Assembly (NCBI GenBank): GCA_050742415.1
Contig: JBOGIF010000146.1
Coordinates: forward strand, 1 to 28,563
DNA length: 28,563 bases
From: JBOGIF01 sp050742415
Lineage (GTDB): Bacteria > Actinomycetota > Acidimicrobiia > Acidimicrobiales > AC-14
Reading direction: 5' to 3'
In this document: one piece after another, positions 28,527 to 28,563 of the stretch
Layout: each line of letters starts with the position of its first letter
Numbering within the stretch: the first letter of the stretch is position 1
Translations under genes and position numbers: made by a program
Notes under the pieces: generated by a model
Told to the model about the DNA's origin: nothing
The model's database searches: none
What the model saw: the letters and a program-made list of their open reading frames with translations, nothing else

Positions 28527-28563
28527 CGCCGCTGGTCAGCCACGAGGTCCGAGACCGTTCCCC
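28523..28563 (-). CDS. VapB-like antitoxin, C-terminal end only
   Basis: The last 12 codons before the TGA at 28523 encode GTVSDLVADQRR, resembling the C-terminal tail of Phd/VapB-type antitoxins, the part that binds the toxin. The stop overlaps the toxin GTG as GTGA, the standard vapBC coupling. The rest of the gene lies outside the window, so the assignment rests on this tail and the neighbour. Confidence 0.55.
   Translation of the reverse strand, partial: GTVSDLVADQRR

Noticed and set aside
1..28563. CRISPR array or insertion sequence
   Set aside because: No regularly spaced repeats of 23-40 bp and no transposase gene were seen.

Overview
The window is about 28.6 kb of very GC-rich, tightly packed bacterial chromosome. 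Many starts are GTG or TTG, and there are many 1-20 bp gene overlaps. The gene order leuS ... comEA-comEC-holA-rpsT-lepA ... hrcA-dnaJ-rsmE, a BldD-type regulator with an intact c-di-GMP motif, a FolP2-type pterin synthase homologue, and a Tad pilus operon with no visible secretin all point to Actinomycetota. Acidimicrobiia is my best guess at class level, from general resemblance only.

Left edge (1-998): the 3' part of a large serine recombinase runs towards, and reads through, a tRNA-Ala(GGC) gene on the opposite strand. This is the usual layout at one end of an element integrated at a tRNA 3' end; the element would lie to the left of the window.

Housekeeping block (999-10831): leuS; a convergent PAC2-family gene; a thioredoxin-TPR (CnoX-like) gene divergent from it; a small HExxH protein; comEA and comEC (DNA uptake); folP2-like; holA; rpsT on the minus strand; and an orphan WapI-type immunity-like gene. 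Several of these genes have a TANNNT -10-like hexamer 5-8 nt before the start codon, suggesting leaderless or nearly leaderless transcripts.

Middle (10868-19261): lepA; a compact bioA-bioF-bioD operon on the minus strand, in the place where hemW often lies in related genomes; then hrcA-dnaJ-rsmE and bldD on the plus strand. A perfect 22-bp palindrome sits between bioA and hrcA.

Right part (19283-28206, all minus strand): a roughly 9 kb Tad (Flp/type IVc) pilus operon. It reads cpaB, cpaE/tadZ, cpaF/tadA, tadB, tadC, a small pilin-like gene, and three TadE/TadG-like pseudopilin genes. It continues into a membrane-anchored FG-GAP protein, a LysM membrane protein and a Uma2-type nuclease. Most pilus genes are coupled by ATGA or GTGA overlaps. 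A promoter with an embedded dyad and a leader hairpin precedes cpaB, and a second, probably leaderless promoter precedes the FG-GAP gene. With ComEA and ComEC in the same window, the Tad pilus could serve DNA uptake as well as adhesion.

Right edge (28350-28563): the end of a VapB-like antitoxin and a 58-codon VapC-like PIN gene that keeps both termini but lacks its middle.

No CRISPR array, rRNA or insertion sequence was seen. No stretch longer than about 150 bp lacks a gene. I did not find a clearly new multi-gene system. The most unusual items are the recombinase/tRNA junction, the internally deleted VapC, the degenerate C-terminal domain of ComEC, the CpaE with both P-loop lysines replaced, and the promoter architecture.
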